A DNA stretch of 62,293 bases from positions 1 to 62,293 of the forward strand of contig JAFGHL010000074.1 in assembly GCA_016930155.1 (NCBI GenBank), read 5' to 3'. Both the position numbers and the translations under genes were made by a program. This document shows, in pieces, positions 27,303-35,963 of this stretch. The notes beneath the pieces were generated by a model that worked only from the letters and a program-made list of their open reading frames with translations, did no database searches and was not told the origin of the DNA. The first letter of the stretch is position 1. The number at the start of each line of letters is the position of its first letter. The stretch is from Dehalococcoidia bacterium (lineage in GTDB: Bacteria > Chloroflexota > Dehalococcoidia > GIF9 > UBA5629).

Positions 27303-27330
27303 GTTTATTATAGAGGCGGTTGTTTGTCAA
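27302..27330 (-). promoter_or_regulatory. Promoter of the tetR-led operon
   Basis: On the minus strand TTGACA (27330-27325), 17 bases, TAAACT (27307-27302). Operator O1 touches the -10 and would cover the start site. Confidence 0.6.
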
Positions 27331-27376
27331 CACCAAATCATTGTAGATCAGGCCATATTGATATTAAATTACGCTG

Positions 27377-27405
27377 TTGACAGACCTTGATTGTGCTGGT
27401 AATAT
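27377..27405 (+). promoter_or_regulatory. Promoter of the APC permease gene
   Basis: TTGACA (27377-27382), 17 bases, TAATAT (27400-27405). Operator O2 begins ten bases downstream, over the expected start site. The predicted leader is about 110 bases. Confidence 0.7.
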
Positions 27406-27414
27406 ATGGATAAA

Positions 27415-27430
27415 AATCAATCGCTTGATA
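27415..27430. promoter_or_regulatory. TetR operator candidate O2
   Basis: AATCAATCGCTTGATA, sharing 14 consecutive bases (TCAATCGCTTGATA) with O1 at 27289-27302. It is placed just after the permease -10, in the same relation as O1 to the tetR promoter. Confidence 0.7.
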
Positions 27431-27523
27431 AACAAAATATCATCATCATTGGCTTTTTATTTTGCTTTTCACGACGGTTGAGAAAGCGAAATTGGCAGAA
27501 TGCATCTGCCGGGGAGGTAACGC

Positions 27524-28921
27524 GTGGAACAGGTTTTGCAGAGAAAAATAGGGTTGTTGGGTGCTATAGCTTTAATCACAGGTACCGTTGTCGGATCTTC
27601 CGTATTCATATTGCTGCCTTCGCTGGCGGGATTAACAGGCCCCAGTGTGTGGATAGCGTATGCTCTGGGTGTGGTGCCTGCACTTTTTACCATTCTCTAT
27701 CAAATACAGCTGACGGGCACTCTTCCTGTAACGGGCGCCAATTATGTTTCCGTCACCAGGATGCTTTCACCGTTCTGGGGAGGCATCTGCTCTATTGCCG
27801 GCGCTATAGCAATAATAACGGCCAATGTATTTGTGGCGGTGGGTTTTGCTAAAATCATCTGTTTATCCGTGCCGGTAATCCCTGAATTGGTCTGGTCGAT
27901 CGGTCTGATTGCGATTTTCGCTGGGATCAATTATTTTGGTATTTCGCTATCAACCCGGATTCAAGCCCTGATGTTCGCACTGTTTATACTGGGCATATTG
28001 ATCTTCGGTATTGGCGGAGCGATAAATGCCAATCCTGCCAATCTCACACCCCTTTTTCCCAATGGGGTATTGCCGTTCATCCTGGTGATAGTCGTGGCCT
28101 CTGTAGGATGGATAGGTTTTATTGCTCTGGCTGAGATAGGGGGCGAGATAAAGAATCCGCGGCACACAATACCTCGCGCATTAATTATTTCCCTGGTTAT
28201 CATTCTGATACTCTACGTTCTGCAGTCTTTCGCCCTGGTGGCTACCATGCCATGGGAGCAAGCAGGCAAGGCGGGGAGCGATGCGATATGGATTGCTGCG
28301 GCAACGTTTCTTTCACCGCCGCTGGTGATACTGCTTTATGTCGCTTTTACCTGTGCCGTGTTGACGACCATCAACGGCTTGACCATGTCCGGAGCTCGCA
28401 CATTTGTGGCCTGGGCCAGGGACGGTCTGATCCCGCAGGCTGTAGCTAAAATCGATAAGAAGTACTTTACACCCGGTACTGCCATAGCGCTTGTATTCGT
28501 TCTGGAATTAATCGGTATACTGGTTGCCGCCAGCATCGAGCAATATGCGCTGGTCCAGGTGCTGGCGATAATGATCGTACAAATACTGGGCGCCACCGCC
28601 GTGCTGATGATGCCCAAAAAAATACCGGAACTATACAAAAAAGGTATTTTTCAGTTTAACAAATTCTGGAGATGGCTTACCTGGATAGGTTGCATAGTGC
28701 TTTTCTCGCTAATATTTCTTTTCGGCATTGTGCTTGATATGCTGGACGACAAAGGCGATATCACCAAAACTCCTTATACGATAATAGTCCTGGTCGGAAT
28801 GCTTCTGCTGGGAACCGTATGGTGGTTCATCAGGAAGGCATATTTAAGGAAAAAAGGCATAGATCTTAGCGAGCGGATGAGAAGCACATCCGGATCCTCG
28901 GTGTTGGAGGCGCAGGATTAA
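27524..28921 (+). CDS. APC-superfamily amino-acid permease
   Basis: 465 residues with about twelve membrane segments. The N-terminal GLLGAIALITGTVVGSSVF carries the glycine-rich unwound helix typical of APC amino-acid transporters, and GWIGFIALAEIGGEIKNPRHTIPRA is the conserved helix 6 to loop region. Start is GTG at 27524 behind GGGGAGG. Divergent from tetR with a shared operator pair, so it probably imports the amino acid or related compound whose breakdown the operon encodes. Confidence 0.86.
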   Translation: MEQVLQRKIGLLGAIALITGTVVGSSVFILLPSLAGLTGPSVWIAYALGVVPALFTILYQIQLTGTLPVTGANYVSVTRMLSPFWGGICSIAGAIAIITANVFVAVGFAKIICLSVPVIPELVWSIGLIAIFAGINYFGISLSTRIQALMFALFILGILIFGIGGAINANPANLTPLFPNGVLPFILVIVVASVGWIGFIALAEIGGEIKNPRHTIPRALIISLVIILILYVLQSFALVATMPWEQAGKAGSDAIWIAAATFLSPPLVILLYVAFTCAVLTTINGLTMSGARTFVAWARDGLIPQAVAKIDKKYFTPGTAIALVFVLELIGILVAASIEQYALVQVLAIMIVQILGATAVLMMPKKIPELYKKGIFQFNKFWRWLTWIGCIVLFSLIFLFGIVLDMLDDKGDITKTPYTIIVLVGMLLLGTVWWFIRKAYLRKKGIDLSERMRSTSGSSVLEAQD

Positions 28922-28959
28922 ATTCCAGTTGGTATTCTATTAGTATCGTATGAAGATAG

Positions 28960-28979
28960 CGGGCGGGTTTAAAAACCCC
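28960..28979. repeat. Decayed fragment of the GGGCGGGTTT hairpin repeat
   Basis: GCGGGCGGGTTTAAAAACCC resembles the internal hairpin of the dispersed repeat (6413, 59230) but has lost symmetry and ends. It lies 39 bases after the permease stop and could act as a weak terminator. Confidence 0.45.
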
Positions 28980-28987
28980 AAATCAAA

Positions 28988-29055
28988 TTGTCATCGCGAG
29001 GCACGAAGTGCCGTGGCGATCTTAGCAGATTGCTTCGCTACGCTCGCAATGACAA
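28988..29055. repeat. MITE/REP-like inverted-repeat element
   Basis: A 68-bp element with 13-base terminal inverted repeats TTGTCATCGCGAG and CTCGCAATGACAA (12 of 13 match) and an inner hairpin GGCAC-GAA-GTGCC. Sequences of this GTCATTGCGAG/GCTTCGCTACGCTCG type are widely scattered in unrelated bacterial genomes. It lies between the permease and the convergent DUF35 gene. Confidence 0.8.
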
Positions 29056-29063
29056 GTTTAAAT

Positions 29064-29474
29064 TTATACCAATCTGAAAACCGGACGCGCGATCTCGCCT
29101 GCGGAGTATTTATCCCCGGCGAAGACGGCTGATCCCTCCAGGCGCACCTTGCGGCCCATGATGTCCATGCCGGCCTCATCCGGCTTAAGTCCGGCGAGAT
29201 TGCCCATGACCCAGGGCCCATCGTCCAGCTCCACGATCACCACGATATAGGGCGCCTCTGACTCCCGGCCCTCGGCGGGAACATAATTGACCGTGAATGT
29301 CTGGATGGCGCCGCCACCCTTGAATTCAATGGCCTCAAAATCCTGGCCCCCGCATTTGGCGCAGATCAGCCTCGGCTGTGCAGATAACTCCCCGCAGCCG
29401 CCGCATTTAAGTCCGCTCAGCCTGCCCTGTTTGAGGTTCTCGTTATATTCTTTGAAAGTGAGTTTAGCTTCCAC
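29064..29474 (-). CDS. DUF35 zinc-ribbon/OB-fold protein, thiolase partner
   Basis: 136 residues. A short helix is followed by a rubredoxin-like zinc ribbon (CGGCGELSAQPRLICAKCGG) and an OB fold (IQTFTVNYVPAEG, APYIVVIVELDDGPWVMGNL). DUF35 proteins bind acyl-CoA and pair with thiolase-superfamily enzymes; the thiolase gene ends 23 bases upstream. Start is GTG at 29474 behind GGGAG. Confidence 0.86.
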   Translation of the reverse strand: MEAKLTFKEYNENLKQGRLSGLKCGGCGELSAQPRLICAKCGGQDFEAIEFKGGGAIQTFTVNYVPAEGRESEAPYIVVIVELDDGPWVMGNLAGLKPDEAGMDIMGRKVRLEGSAVFAGDKYSAGEIARPVFRLV

Positions 29475-29497
29475 TTCATTGCTCCCTTACGTTTAAA

Positions 29498-30673
29498 TTA
29501 CCAGCTGCGCCTGAGTATCATATTGCAGATCGTGCCGCCGTCCCCTCCCAGCGTGTCGGTCATTCCAACCTTAACTCCCTCCACCTGGCGTTCTCCGCAC
29601 TCGCCGCGAAGCTGCCTGACAACCTCGAAGGCCTGAGCAGCGCCCGTAGCGCCCACAGGATGTCCCTTGGCCTTGAGCCCGCCTGAGGGGTTGAGCGCTA
29701 TCTTGCCCCCGATTTTGGTTTCGCCCTTTTCCACCGCCTGCCCGGCCGTGCCGTAAGGGAAGAAGCCCAATCCCTCCAGGGCGATCAGCGCGGCGATGCT
29801 GAAGCAGTCGTGCAGTTCGACCACTCCGATATCCTTCGGTCCCAGGCCGGACATTTTATACGATTGCTCCGCCGCAAGCTCACGCGACCTTATGCGCGGC
29901 AGAAACTCTTTCTGGCTGAGCAGGCTGCCAGCGGACGCCTGCCCCACCCCGGCTATCAGCACCGGCTTTTTAGTAAGCTTCCTGGCCGCCTCCTCCGAGG
30001 CTATTATTACGGCGGCCGCCCCGTCCGTGAAGGGGCAGCAGTCGGACAGCTGCAGGGGCGAGGCTATCACGGGACTTTTCCTGGCATCCTCCAGCGTCAG
30101 CTCTTTCTGAAACTGGGCCCTGGGATTGCGCGCCCCGTAGTAGTGGGCGTTAATGGATACCTGGTAGAGCTGGCTTTTAAGGGTCTCCAGCGGTATGTTG
30201 TATCTCCTGGAGTAGAGGTGTGCGAGCATGGCGAAGACGCCGGGGAAGGTCACCCCGGCGGCGTATTCATAGCGGCTGTCGCTGGACATGGCGAAGGTGC
30301 GCGTGGCCAGCGGCGTGCCCATCTTGGTGGCGCATTCCGCTCCACCGGCCAGGACGATATCGTACTGCCCCGAGGCCACCCAGATGAAGGCGTCGCGGAT
30401 GGCGGCCGAGGCCGAGGCGCAGGCGTTCTCGTACCTGTTGGCCGGTATGCCGGCCAGGCCCAGGTAATCGGCCGTGAAGGCCTGAAGTTGGGCCTGTCCC
30501 TCCTCGAAGTCACCGAGGTAATTGCCCATGAAAAGGGCCTGCACCTGTTTGGATTTAATGCCGCATTCGTTGATGGCATCCGAGGCGGCGTCACCGAAAA
30601 GCTCTATGGCCGTCCTCGGCTGCTTGCCCGTGAATCTGGTCATGCCGGCGCCGGCGATCACCACTTTGCGCAT
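29498..30673 (-). CDS. Thiolase-superfamily protein (SCP2/lipid-transfer type)
   Basis: 391 residues. The nucleophilic cysteine is in NACASASAAI, the HDCF motif in VVELHDCFSIAAL, and the catalytic His in GGLKAKGHPVGATG. The last thiolase cysteine motif is replaced by GGDGGT. That is the pattern of SCP2-type thiolases and of Ltp2-like aldolases that work with a DUF35 partner, so the reaction may be thiolysis or retro-aldol cleavage. Start behind AGGAGG. Confidence 0.82.
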   Translation of the reverse strand: MRKVVIAGAGMTRFTGKQPRTAIELFGDAASDAINECGIKSKQVQALFMGNYLGDFEEGQAQLQAFTADYLGLAGIPANRYENACASASAAIRDAFIWVASGQYDIVLAGGAECATKMGTPLATRTFAMSSDSRYEYAAGVTFPGVFAMLAHLYSRRYNIPLETLKSQLYQVSINAHYYGARNPRAQFQKELTLEDARKSPVIASPLQLSDCCPFTDGAAAVIIASEEAARKLTKKPVLIAGVGQASAGSLLSQKEFLPRIRSRELAAEQSYKMSGLGPKDIGVVELHDCFSIAALIALEGLGFFPYGTAGQAVEKGETKIGGKIALNPSGGLKAKGHPVGATGAAQAFEVVRQLRGECGERQVEGVKVGMTDTLGGDGGTICNMILRRSW

Positions 30674-30719
30674 GTGAAACCTCCTGGTTATTGATGCCCG
30701 GCCCGGCCGGGAAAACAGT

Positions 30720-31664
30720 CTATTGTAACGCTTCAGATAGGGCGGCCGCCATCTCGCCGATGGCCTGCCCCGCCTGCGGCAGCAGTCCGGTAAAGGACAG
30801 GAATCCGTGTATCATACCATTGTACCTGTGCAAACGACAGGGTATGCCCGCATCAAACAGTCTGGCCGCATAGGCTTCGCCCTCGCTCATCAGCGGGTCG
30901 AACTGGGCGGTTATCACCAGTGCAGGCGGCAATCCGGTGACATCGCCGGCCAGCAGCGGGGAGACGTAAGGGTCAAATACATCGCCGGATTTATTAATAT
31001 AGAGGGGGATGACCTGTTCGATGATTTTCGTGGTCAGGTAGTAGCCTTTTTCGTTCAGCCGGTAGGATTTCCTGTCCTGGTTCGATGCGTCCAGCGCCGG
31101 GTAGGCCAGCGCCTGGAAGCGTATCGGCGGTCCGCCGCGGTCTCGGGTCACCAGGCATACTGCGGCGGCCAGGTTTCCCCCGGCGCTGTCACCTGCCACG
31201 GCCAGGCGGCAGGGATCCCCGCCGAAGGAGGCTGCCTCTGTGTGAGCCCACTGCAGGGCGGCATATACGTCCTCCAGCCCTGCCGGGAATTTGTTCTCGG
31301 GCGCCAGCCTGTAACCCACCGAGACCACGATAGCCCCGGAGCGGTTGGCCAGCTTGCGGCAGACATTGTCGTGTGTTGCGATGCTGCCCACTACCCAGCC
31401 ACCGCCGTGGATATAGAGTATCAGCGGGAGACCGGCACGGTCCGACGGCCGGTAAATTCTGACAGGCAGTCCATCATGCACGCCTGTATCGATTACCCTG
31501 TATATTTTTTCACTGCGCCCCGCGACCAGGCGGCTGTCCCGCTCCACTATGCGGCGGTTGGCATCAGGAGAGATATTCAGATTGTAGAATTCCTTGTGGA
31601 TCAGCCGCATCCCGGCCAGCATCACGGCGATGCGGGTATTCAGCCTTCTACTTTTTTCACTCAT
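30720..31664 (-). CDS. Alpha/beta-hydrolase esterase of the hormone-sensitive-lipase family
   Basis: About 314 residues from ATG at 31664 behind GGAGGT; an upstream extension in frame is unsupported. Family motifs: oxyanion HGGGWVVGS, nucleophile GDSAGGNLAAAV, acid in QFDPLMSEGEAYA and His in MIHGFLSF. Acts on short-chain carboxylic esters in this family. Divergent from typA. Confidence 0.87.
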   Translation of the reverse strand: MSEKSRRLNTRIAVMLAGMRLIHKEFYNLNISPDANRRIVERDSRLVAGRSEKIYRVIDTGVHDGLPVRIYRPSDRAGLPLILYIHGGGWVVGSIATHDNVCRKLANRSGAIVVSVGYRLAPENKFPAGLEDVYAALQWAHTEAASFGGDPCRLAVAGDSAGGNLAAAVCLVTRDRGGPPIRFQALAYPALDASNQDRKSYRLNEKGYYLTTKIIEQVIPLYINKSGDVFDPYVSPLLAGDVTGLPPALVITAQFDPLMSEGEAYAARLFDAGIPCRLHRYNGMIHGFLSFTGLLPQAGQAIGEMAAALSEALQ

Positions 31665-31792
31665 GTCAGGACCTCCGGAGGACACAGAAGTGTATACGTT
31701 AGCCTGCAATGTGCTACTATTATAGTATATGGTTACAATCACCCGCACTCTACTGACCCGGCGCCGCAAATAAATTTCCGCAGGAGCTTCTT

Positions 31793-33631
31793 TTGTCCCC
31801 GAAATTCCGTGAAGATATCAGAAATATAGCTATTATTGCGCATGTCGACCACGGCAAGACCAGCCTGGTGGACGCCCTGCTCAAACAGAGCAAGGTATTC
31901 CGCGAGAACCAGCAGGTGGGCGAGCTGATTATGGACCGCAATGCCCTCGAGCGCGAGAAGGGCATCACCATACTGGCTAAAAATACGGCGGTGATGTACC
32001 GGGGCGTCAAGATCAATATCATCGACACTCCCGGCCATGCCGATTTCAGCGGCGAGGTGGAGCGAGTGGTTAACATGGCGGACGGCTGCCTTCTTCTGGT
32101 TGATTCCGTAGAGGGACCTATGCCGCAGACCCGTTTCGTATTGAAACAGGCGTTTGAGAAAGGTCTCAAACCCATCGTGGTTATCAACAAGATAGACCGC
32201 GAGAACGCGCGCATAGCCGAGGTGGTCAGCCTGACACAGGACCTGTTCCTGGAAATAGCCACCGACGCCGGCCAGCTCGATTTCCCGGTTTTATACGCAA
32301 GCGCTCGCAACGGGACGTGCACGGCTGATCCGGCAGTGGATGGCACCGATATGGCGCCGCTTTTCGAGGCCATACTCAAGCAGGTACCCCCGCCGGCCAT
32401 CGACGACGGCCCCTTCCGGATGCTCGTGTCCAACCTGGACTATGACAGCTACAAGGGTCGCTACGCCATCGGTCGCGTGCTGAGGGGCAGCGTCCGGCCG
32501 AAGGATGGGCTGGCGGTCATCGGCGCCGACGGCGATCCGCGCAAATACGAAATAGATGATGTTTTCACCTTCATGGGGCTTACTCGCCTGCCGGTCGAGG
32601 AGGCCTCCGCCGGGGAGATAATCTCCATTACCGGCCTCGGTGAGGTCAGCATCGGCGATACCGTGGCCGACCCGGAGCACCCCGAAGCGCTGCCACGCAT
32701 CGAGATCGGCGAGCCGACGGTAAAGATGACCTTCGGCGTCAACGGCTCCCCCTTCGCCGGTCGCGAGGGCAAGTACTGCACCTCCAGGCAGTTGCGCGAA
32801 CGTCTCTACCGCGAGCTGGAAGTCAATATCAGCCTGCGCGTGGAGGATACCGACAGCCCCGACCTCTTCCTGGTATCGGGCAGGGGCGAGCTCCATCTGG
32901 CCATACTGGTGGAGACCATGCGCCGCCAGGATTACGAGTTTGAGATATCGCGTCCCGAGGCCATCACACGTGAGATCGGAGGCAAGCTGCACGAGCCGAT
33001 TGAACAGCTTACACTGGATACACGCGAGGATTATATCGGCGTGCTCACCGAGATGCTCAGCAAACGGTTGGGCAGGATGACCAATATGCACAACGACGGG
33101 CGCGGCAACCTGCGCATGGAGTACCGCATTCCTACTCGCGGCCTGATCGGCTTCCGCAGCGCCTACCTTACGGCCACCCGAGGCGAAGGGGTGATGAACA
33201 CGCTTTTCCTGGGCTACGAGCCATATGCAGGGGAGATATCCTCCACACGTAGCGGCGCGCTGGTGGCGGCCGAGGAAGGGGTGTCGGTGACCTACGGCCT
33301 GAACAACGCCCAGGAGCGCGGTATCACATTTATCGATCCCGGCACACCGGTTTACGAAGGTATGATTGTGGGCATGAACTCCCGCCCCACCGACCTGGCC
33401 GTCAACGTATGCAAGGAGAAGAAGCAGACCAATATTCGCGCCTCCACGGCCGATATTGCCGTAAGGCTGACGCCTCCGCTTAAAATGAGCCTGGAGGAGT
33501 CGATGGACTTCATCAACGCCGACGAGCTGGTGGAGGTCACTCCCAAGAATATACGCCTGCGCAAGCGGCTGCTGACCATGAACGAACGTTTCAGGGCCAG
33601 GAAGGCCTCCGAAAGAGCTGCGCAGGAATAG
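31793..33631 (+). CDS. typA: Translational GTPase TypA/BipA
   Basis: 612 residues. GTPase motifs AHVDHGKTSL (G1), DTPGHADF (G3) and NKIDR (G4), EF-G-like domains II, III and V, and the TypA-specific C-terminal domain (TPLKMSLEESMDFINADELVEVTP, then RLLTMNERFRARK). It binds ribosomes and affects assembly and stress adaptation. Start is TTG at 31793 behind CAGGAG. A possible promoter (TTAGCC, 16 bases, TATAGT at 31721) is weak. A 510-residue antisense frame over this gene is a shadow. Confidence 0.95.
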   Translation: MSPKFREDIRNIAIIAHVDHGKTSLVDALLKQSKVFRENQQVGELIMDRNALEREKGITILAKNTAVMYRGVKINIIDTPGHADFSGEVERVVNMADGCLLLVDSVEGPMPQTRFVLKQAFEKGLKPIVVINKIDRENARIAEVVSLTQDLFLEIATDAGQLDFPVLYASARNGTCTADPAVDGTDMAPLFEAILKQVPPPAIDDGPFRMLVSNLDYDSYKGRYAIGRVLRGSVRPKDGLAVIGADGDPRKYEIDDVFTFMGLTRLPVEEASAGEIISITGLGEVSIGDTVADPEHPEALPRIEIGEPTVKMTFGVNGSPFAGREGKYCTSRQLRERLYRELEVNISLRVEDTDSPDLFLVSGRGELHLAILVETMRRQDYEFEISRPEAITREIGGKLHEPIEQLTLDTREDYIGVLTEMLSKRLGRMTNMHNDGRGNLRMEYRIPTRGLIGFRSAYLTATRGEGVMNTLFLGYEPYAGEISSTRSGALVAAEEGVSVTYGLNNAQERGITFIDPGTPVYEGMIVGMNSRPTDLAVNVCKEKKQTNIRASTADIAVRLTPPLKMSLEESMDFINADELVEVTPKNIRLRKRLLTMNERFRARKASERAAQE

Positions 33632-33667
33632 TTGTAGATAACGGGCGCACCTGAAGGTACGCCCCAA
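33631..33667. repeat. Partial copy of the dispersed repeat after typA
   Basis: GTTG, then GGGCGCACCTGAAGGTACGCCC, then CAAC: the second half of the repeat (the GGGCGCACCTGAAGG version also seen at 34708) without the GGGCGGGTTTT hairpin. It starts with the last base of the typA stop codon. Confidence 0.6.
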
Positions 33668-33684
33668 CAGGGAGGTATGTTTAG

Positions 33685-34656
33685 ATGAGGACAATGTATG
33701 TAGTACTCTGCGCAATCCTTTTGGCATGTGCTTTCCCGGCATGCGGCGCTCAACAGGAGCAGGCCGCGCCCGCAATGAGGACACGTGCCGAGGCCCTACC
33801 CGCCGGTGCGGTAAAAGTATCACAGTCCACCGATGCCCATCCGCCTATCCTGCACTCCGATGAGTTCGATCAGCCGGCGCCGCTGGCCGGCGCCGTCAAT
33901 ACGGCCGGCGCCGAAGACTCTGCTTTCATCCTGCCTGACGGGAGAACGATTTATTTCTTTTTCACACCGGACGTGGGAATACCGCCGGAGAAGCAGCTGC
34001 TGGACGGCGTGACGGGCATCTGGGTTTCGCGAAAGGGTGCCGGCGCCTGGCAGCAGGCCGAGCGTGTCGTGCTGCAGGATAGTAACCAGCTTGCCCTTGA
34101 TGGGGCGGCATTTGTGCAGGGCGATAAAATGTGGTTTGCTTCCGCGCGCCAGGGGAATTTGCGAGGGGTGGATATGTGGACGGCGACGCTCAAAGATGGT
34201 AGATGGAGCGGCTTTACCAATGCGGGCGAGAAATTAAACCTGGAATATGAGATCGGTGAGATGCATATTACGGCTGACGGCAAAACCATGTATTTCCATT
34301 CACCCCGTGCAGGAGGCCAGGGCGGCTATGATATCTGGCTCACCTCACTAAAAGACGGCCGGTGGCAGCAGCCGGTCAACGTGACGGAGGTGAATTCGGG
34401 TGAAACCGACGGATGGCCTTTTCTGACACAGGATGGGAACGAGCTGTGGTTTACGCGCACGTACATGGGCACACCCGCCGTCTACCGGGCGAAAAAAACC
34501 GATGGGCAGTGGGGCCAGCCGGAACTGATCGTCTCACAGTTCGCGGGTGAACCGTCGCTTGATAATGACGGCAACCTCTATATCACCCACCACTTTTTCA
34601 AGGACAATAAAATGATCGAGGCTGATATCTATATGGCGCCGCGTAAAACTCGGTAG
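33685..34656 (+). CDS. Lipoprotein with PD40/WD40-like beta-propeller repeats
   Basis: 323 residues. Signal peptide with lipobox FPAC (Cys20), then a propeller of PD40-type repeats: ILPDGRTIYFFFTPD, MHITADGKTMYFHSPRAGG, FLTQDGNELWFTRTYMG and SLDNDGNLYITHHF. Exported and membrane-anchored. The family is often linked to TolB-like or OmpA-like envelope functions, but no partner is present. The ATG follows AGGGAGGT. A dispersed repeat follows the gene. Confidence 0.82.
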   Translation: MRTMYVVLCAILLACAFPACGAQQEQAAPAMRTRAEALPAGAVKVSQSTDAHPPILHSDEFDQPAPLAGAVNTAGAEDSAFILPDGRTIYFFFTPDVGIPPEKQLLDGVTGIWVSRKGAGAWQQAERVVLQDSNQLALDGAAFVQGDKMWFASARQGNLRGVDMWTATLKDGRWSGFTNAGEKLNLEYEIGEMHITADGKTMYFHSPRAGGQGGYDIWLTSLKDGRWQQPVNVTEVNSGETDGWPFLTQDGNELWFTRTYMGTPAVYRAKKTDGQWGQPELIVSQFAGEPSLDNDGNLYITHHFFKDNKMIEADIYMAPRKTR

Positions 34657-34675
34657 CTCAGCTGTATTTTGACCT

Positions 34676-34733
34676 GTAGGGGCGGGTTTTCAAACCCTCC
34701 CGATTGCGGGCGCACCTGAAGGTAAGTTCCTAC
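34676..34733. repeat. Dispersed palindromic repeat, diverged copy 2
   Basis: GTAGGGGCGGGTTTTCAAAC, CCTCCCG, then a GGGCGCACCTGAAGG half and TTCCTAC end. The inner hairpin has one mismatch and the terminal arms are degraded (GTAGG against CCTAC). Lies between convergent genes. Confidence 0.75.
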
Positions 34734-34756
34734 ACGTACCTATTCGTTGTATTGGA

Positions 34757-35542
34757 TCAGTCCCACCATTCGGGGAACATGGCCAGTTTCTGGGCCGAAT
34801 CGTGGCCGAAGATGACCTTTGCCTCGTACAGGCCGGCTATGCGCCTGATTTTCTCGACGCTTTTTACGTAATCATCCAGGTTGATGGCGGCGCCGGGCAG
34901 CTTGGCCGGCGGGCCGAAGCTCTCGGCGGTGTAAACCGCATCGCTGGCTATGATCAGGTCGCCGTTCTTTTTCGTCTCGATCCGGGCGCCCATCTCACCC
35001 GGGGCATGACCGGGCAGGAAGAGCAGGTGCACGCCGGGCAGCAGGTCATAGTCACCGTCGATGACCATCCAGTTCAGATCCGAGAACTGAAAATCGGTGC
35101 CGATGTAGCCCGCATAGGCCACGTCGGAGCGGTTGGTGTAAATCGTCGACATGGCGACCTGAGCCTCAGCTTTCTGCACCACAATTTTGGCTTTGGCGCC
35201 CCTGAAGGAGGACAGTCCCCCCGCATGATCGTAGTGAAGATGCGACATGATGACGTAATCGATATCCTGCGGCGTAACCCCCATCTTTTTCAGTTGATCA
35301 AGCATGAAGCTCGGCCTTACATACGGCATGAATTCGTTCAGAAGTCCCCAGGTCTGCTTGAAGTCGGGGCTGCAGCCGGTGTCGAACAGTATTTTGCTTC
35401 CCGTGTCGGTTTCGAGATAAAAACCGGGTATGGGGAAAACGAACTGCTCCGAGGGTTTGTCCGCGTAAAACAGGTTCGTGAATCCCTGCTCCTCGCCGTA
35501 ATCCAGACACGTGACCCTGCAGTATGGTGATGCTTTGCCCAT
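34757..35542 (-). CDS. Metallo-beta-lactamase-fold hydrolase, AHL-lactonase-like
   Basis: 261 residues with the dinuclear-metal motif SHLHYDHAGGL, upstream LFDTGCSPDF, downstream LPGHAPGEMGA, then ASDAVYTAE and the final HDSAQ. The size and the HxHxDH plus late Asp and His are those of N-acyl-homoserine-lactonase-like hydrolases. In this metabolic context a lactone or thioester substrate is as likely as a quorum signal. Starts behind GAGGAGG; 11 bases after the B12-binding gene. Confidence 0.82.
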   Translation of the reverse strand: MGKASPYCRVTCLDYGEEQGFTNLFYADKPSEQFVFPIPGFYLETDTGSKILFDTGCSPDFKQTWGLLNEFMPYVRPSFMLDQLKKMGVTPQDIDYVIMSHLHYDHAGGLSSFRGAKAKIVVQKAEAQVAMSTIYTNRSDVAYAGYIGTDFQFSDLNWMVIDGDYDLLPGVHLLFLPGHAPGEMGARIETKKNGDLIIASDAVYTAESFGPPAKLPGAAINLDDYVKSVEKIRRIAGLYEAKVIFGHDSAQKLAMFPEWWD

Positions 35543-35553
35543 CCTGTACCTCC

Positions 35554-35955
35554 TCAGTTCCTGAAACGTTCTTCAATATAATTGATGATGTCTCTGGTCG
35601 ATGTGCCGGGGCCGAAGACCGCCTGCACCCCGATTCTCTTGAGCTTCGGTATGTCCTCATCCGGTATGATGCCCCCGCAGATAAAGAGGCTATTTTTTTT
35701 ACCTTTTTCAGCCAGTCCTTTGATAATCTCCGGAAACAGCTCCATATGCGCTCCGGAGAGGGAGCTCAGCCCCACGACGTCGACGTCCTCCTGAATGGCG
35801 GTGGTGACGATCATCCCCGGTGTCTGGCGTATGCCGGTATAGATCACCTCCATGCCGGCGTCCCTCAGCGCCCTTGCCACCACTTTGGCGCCGCGGTCAT
35901 GGCCGTCCAGACCCAGCTTGGCCACCAGTACACGTATCTTCTTGTCCTTCTCCAT
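35554..35955 (-). CDS. Cobalamin-binding small subunit of acyl-CoA mutase (methylmalonyl-CoA mutase C-terminal type)
   Basis: 133 residues forming a B12-binding Rossmann domain. The lower-ligand motif DxHxxG is seen as GLDGHDRG near residues 15-22, followed by SSLSGAHM and [16 protein letters not shown]. This is the detached small subunit of a split mutase; the large subunit is 8.4 kb away at 44334 on the same strand, and the MeaB chaperone at 55998. Gap of 8 bases to the PrpD gene upstream. Confidence 0.9.
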   Translation of the reverse strand: MEKDKKIRVLVAKLGLDGHDRGAKVVARALRDAGMEVIYTGIRQTPGMIVTTAIQEDVDVVGLSSLSGAHMELFPEIIKGLAEKGKKNSLFICGGIIPDEDIPKLKRIGVQAVFGPGTSTRDIINYIEERFRN

Positions 35956-35963
35956 GATTCATC

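Noticed and set aside
29810..31829. Two plus-strand open frames (294 and 340 residues) over the thiolase and esterase
   Set aside because: Gly/Arg/His-rich composition typical of reverse-frame reading in GC-rich DNA; the minus strand genes are clear.
32291..33823. 510-residue antisense open frame over typA
   Set aside because: Low-complexity composition rich in His, Arg, Ala and Gly, no start context, and the plus strand encodes an unmistakable TypA. It is a codon-bias shadow.
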